NCBI RefSeq assembly: GCF_008704855.1
Contig: NZ_CP023691.1
Location: 6,324,001 to 6,388,000 of the forward strand
DNA: 64,000 bases
DNA from: Streptomyces platensis
Lineage (GTDB): Bacteria; Actinomycetota; Actinomycetes; Streptomycetales; Streptomycetaceae
Reading direction: 5' to 3'
Positions 62,072 through 64,000 of the stretch are shown here, piece after piece. The notes beneath the pieces were generated by a model. The model was not told where the DNA came from. It made no database searches and saw only the letters and a program-made list of their open reading frames with translations. Position numbers and translations under genes: made by a program. Every line of letters starts with the position of its first letter. The stretch's first letter is position 1.

Positions 62072-62623
62072 TCAGCCGCGGTGCTCCGCCGCCCAGGCCT
62101 CCAGGACGTCCGCGGCCCGTTCGAAGGCCTCCGGACGGGACAGGAAGTCGCCGTTGTGGTCGGTGATCAGGGTGCGCAACGGCTCCCCCTGCGTCCGCTC
62201 GATGATCAGGGCCTGTCCCTGCACCGTCCGCGGCAGCCCCAGCCAGCGCACCGGCTGCTGGCGGGTGCGCACGGCAGCGATGGCGCTCCACGGCTCGGTC
62301 GCCGTACGCAGCAGGTTCACCTGGCGCAGACCCTGCGCGCTGACCCACAGACCGACGCGCAGCAGCCGCAGGGCGAGGGCGATCATCAGCGCCCCCACGG
62401 CCGCACAGGCCGCGGCGCCGGGCAGCGAGCCGGCCATCGCGATGATCATCGCGGAGAGCAGAACGAACGACGCGAGCAGCAAAAGCACCGCCGCCGCCCC
62501 TACCCGCCACGGTCCGGGGCGGTAGGGACGGCGCCAGTGGTCGGGCTCGTCATGCGGCAGTGCGGCGGTCTCCGCGGCCCCGGTGTCGAGGTCGCGGTCG
62601 GCCGTCAGGAAGGGCAGGGGCAC
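62072..62623 (-). CDS. PH-domain-containing membrane protein
   Basis: The 183-residue protein has two transmembrane helices (about 40-90) and a C-terminal bacterial PH-like domain (about 90-150) with GLWVSAQGLRQVNLLRTATEPWSAI, a pattern frequent in actinobacterial PF10756-type proteins. GTG 62623 is used; MPLPFL follows. Function unknown. It is transcribed towards the terminator after the TPR-like gene. Confidence 0.75.
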   Translation of the reverse strand: MPLPFLTADRDLDTGAAETAALPHDEPDHWRRPYRPGPWRVGAAAVLLLLASFVLLSAMIIAMAGSLPGAAACAAVGALMIALALRLLRVGLWVSAQGLRQVNLLRTATEPWSAIAAVRTRQQPVRWLGLPRTVQGQALIIERTQGEPLRTLITDHNGDFLSRPEAFERAADVLEAWAAEHRG

Positions 62624-62724
62624 GGCTGATCCTCACTCATGGGCACGCTGTTGGAAGCTGTGACCGGTGAGGTTATCGGGACCGGCGGAGCGGAACCACT
62701 TTCCGGCACGCCCCGCCCGCCCGT

Positions 62725-62961
62725 TCAGCGATGTGCCTCGGACTGATGCACCCGGCTCGCCCCGGAACTGTCCTGCGACAGGGCGGGGACGCCGAACAGC
62801 AGGGCGCCGGTCAGGCCACCCATGACTGTCAGCGCGATGAGAGACTGGCCGAGGAGCTGCGCGCGGGAAGCGCGCTGTCGCGGCGGGGGAGTGACATTGC
62901 TGCGGAACCGGTCTGCCTCGGCAACGAAGGCGAACGGGACGGGCTCTCGCCGGCGGAACAT
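62725..62961 (-). CDS. Small single-span membrane protein
   Basis: The 78-residue protein has a basic N-terminus and one transmembrane helix (QLLGQSLIALTVMGGLTGAL), ending in a short polar tail. ATG 62961 is preceded by AGGAGAG eight bases upstream, which supports a real gene. Family not recognised. Confidence 0.65.
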   Translation of the reverse strand: MFRRREPVPFAFVAEADRFRSNVTPPPRQRASRAQLLGQSLIALTVMGGLTGALLFGVPALSQDSSGASRVHQSEAHR

Positions 62962-63193
62962 GAGCGGGCTCTCCTAGGAACCTCGAAGTGGGCACTGTCA
63001 CAGGGTTAGACGTCTGCGGAGTCCGGTTGGTGCCCGTTTTCCGAGACTTCTGTGAAAATTATCAACTGGCGCTCCGCAGGCTGCTACAGAGTGCCCGTTT
63101 TGCAGCTAATGCACCATCATGTCGCATTTCCTGAGCTGTCAGTGGCGGGTCGTAGGCTGGGCGCGCACGAGGAACGAACGGAAGGAACCGCCG

Positions 63194-63952
63194 GTGTCCC
63201 AGACCCCTGCCGAGAGCGCTGCGAGCCCCGACAGCGCAGCCGTCAGCTTCCGGAGCGAGGTGACGGTCGAGCTGGTCAAGCACAGCGCCGCGGACAGCGA
63301 TGTGCTGTGGGCGGCCCGTGTCTCCACGGCCGGCGAGCAGTCTCTTGAGGAGCTCCAGAAGGACCCGGAGCGCTCCAAGGGCTTGATCAACTACCTCATG
63401 CGGGACCGGCACGGCAGCCCGTTCGAGCACAACTCCATGACGTTCTTCATCAGCGCGCCGATCTTCGTCTTCCGCGAGTTCATGCGGCACCGCGTCGGCT
63501 GGTCGTACAACGAGGAATCCGGCCGCTACCGCCGGCTGGACCCGGTCTTCTACGTCCCCGGTGAGTCGCGCAAGCTCGTCCAGCAGGGCCGCCCCGGCAA
63601 GTACGAATTCGTCGACGGCACCCAGGAGCAGGCCGAGCTCACCGGCCGCGTCATGGAGGATTCCTACCGCCGGGCCTACGAGGCGTATCAGGAGATGCTC
63701 GCCGCCGGCGTCGCCCGCGAGGTCGCCCGCGCGGTGCTCCCCGTCGGCCTGTTCTCCTCGATGTACGCGACCTGCAATGCCCGCTCCCTGATGCACTTCC
63801 TGGGCCTGCGGACCCAGCACGAGCAGGCGAAGGTGCCGTCCTTCCCGCAGCGCGAGATCGAGATGGTCGGCGAGCAGATGGAGGCCCACTGGGCCAAGCT
63901 CATGCCGCTCACGTACGGCGCATTCAATGCGAATGGCCGGATCGCTCCGTAA
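63194..63952 (+). CDS. thyX: Flavin-dependent thymidylate synthase
   Basis: ThyX methylates dUMP with FAD and methylenetetrahydrofolate. The 252-residue protein has the motif RHRVGWSYNEESGRY starting at Arg98 (RHR-X7/8-S), HGSPFEHNSMTF and the C-terminal CNARSLMHFLGLR. GTG 63194 with AAGGAA seven bases upstream gives the normal length; the frame stays open to 63119 without bias. A TAGGCT at 63153-63158 is a possible -10. In relatives dapA follows; here the window ends 48 bases later. Confidence 0.95.
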   Translation: MSQTPAESAASPDSAAVSFRSEVTVELVKHSAADSDVLWAARVSTAGEQSLEELQKDPERSKGLINYLMRDRHGSPFEHNSMTFFISAPIFVFREFMRHRVGWSYNEESGRYRRLDPVFYVPGESRKLVQQGRPGKYEFVDGTQEQAELTGRVMEDSYRRAYEAYQEMLAAGVAREVARAVLPVGLFSSMYATCNARSLMHFLGLRTQHEQAKVPSFPQREIEMVGEQMEAHWAKLMPLTYGAFNANGRIAP

Positions 63953-64000
63953 GGCCCAGGCCGCGGGCCGGTTACGGGGGCGCGCAGGACAGACGTGCGA

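Overview
The base composition (very high G+C, GTG starts, strong third-position G/C bias), GAGGAG-type ribosome binding sites and gene order point to a Streptomyces or close relative. The window is chromosomal. No rRNA, tRNA, CRISPR array or insertion sequence was recognised.

Layout. 0-10 kb: the end of a PucR-type regulator, an aldehyde dehydrogenase, a long-form acyl-CoA dehydrogenase, the MEP isoprenoid genes dxr and ispG flanking the site-2 protease gene rseP, and two GNAT acetyltransferases. 10-14.3 kb: proS, then a three-gene minus-strand operon (lipoprotein, ferritin-like DUF4439 protein, aminoglycoside-phosphotransferase-like protein with a lost catalytic Asp). 14.4-21.6 kb: the conserved translation cluster rimP-nusA-rnpM-infB-ylxP-rbfA-truB. 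21.9-28.1 kb: a 1360-residue protein joining a degenerate trypsin-like domain to a STAND-type NTPase, then ribF and an alpha/beta hydrolase.

28.2-56.4 kb holds a complete ESX/type VII secretion locus lying between ribF and rpsO. Core parts are EccB, EccC (three FtsK-type ATPase domains), EccD, EccE, an EspI-like ParA ATPase, two WXG100 proteins and the mycosin MycP. Accessory parts are two further mycosins in tandem, several putative substrates with WxG or YxxxD/E signals, a CpnT-like secreted-toxin candidate with its WXG-like partner, a STAND-like NTPase coupled to a YrhB/dead-deaminase/SUKH-4 protein that looks like an immunity factor, and a second pair of WXG-size proteins. Codon use in 38-44 kb is visibly less G/C-biased than in the core genes, which suggests later acquisition or faster turnover of the cargo part.

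56.4-64 kb returns to housekeeping: rpsO, pnp, an M16 peptidase, dapB, small membrane proteins, a PH-domain membrane protein and thyX. Strong perfect hairpins separate almost all convergent or unrelated transcription units. The most notable candidates are the STAND/pseudo-protease protein, the NTPase plus pseudo-deaminase/SUKH-4 operon inside the ESX locus, the mycosin array with duplicated leader hairpins, and a run of three 11-bp repeats creating overlapping mini-ORFs ahead of infB.
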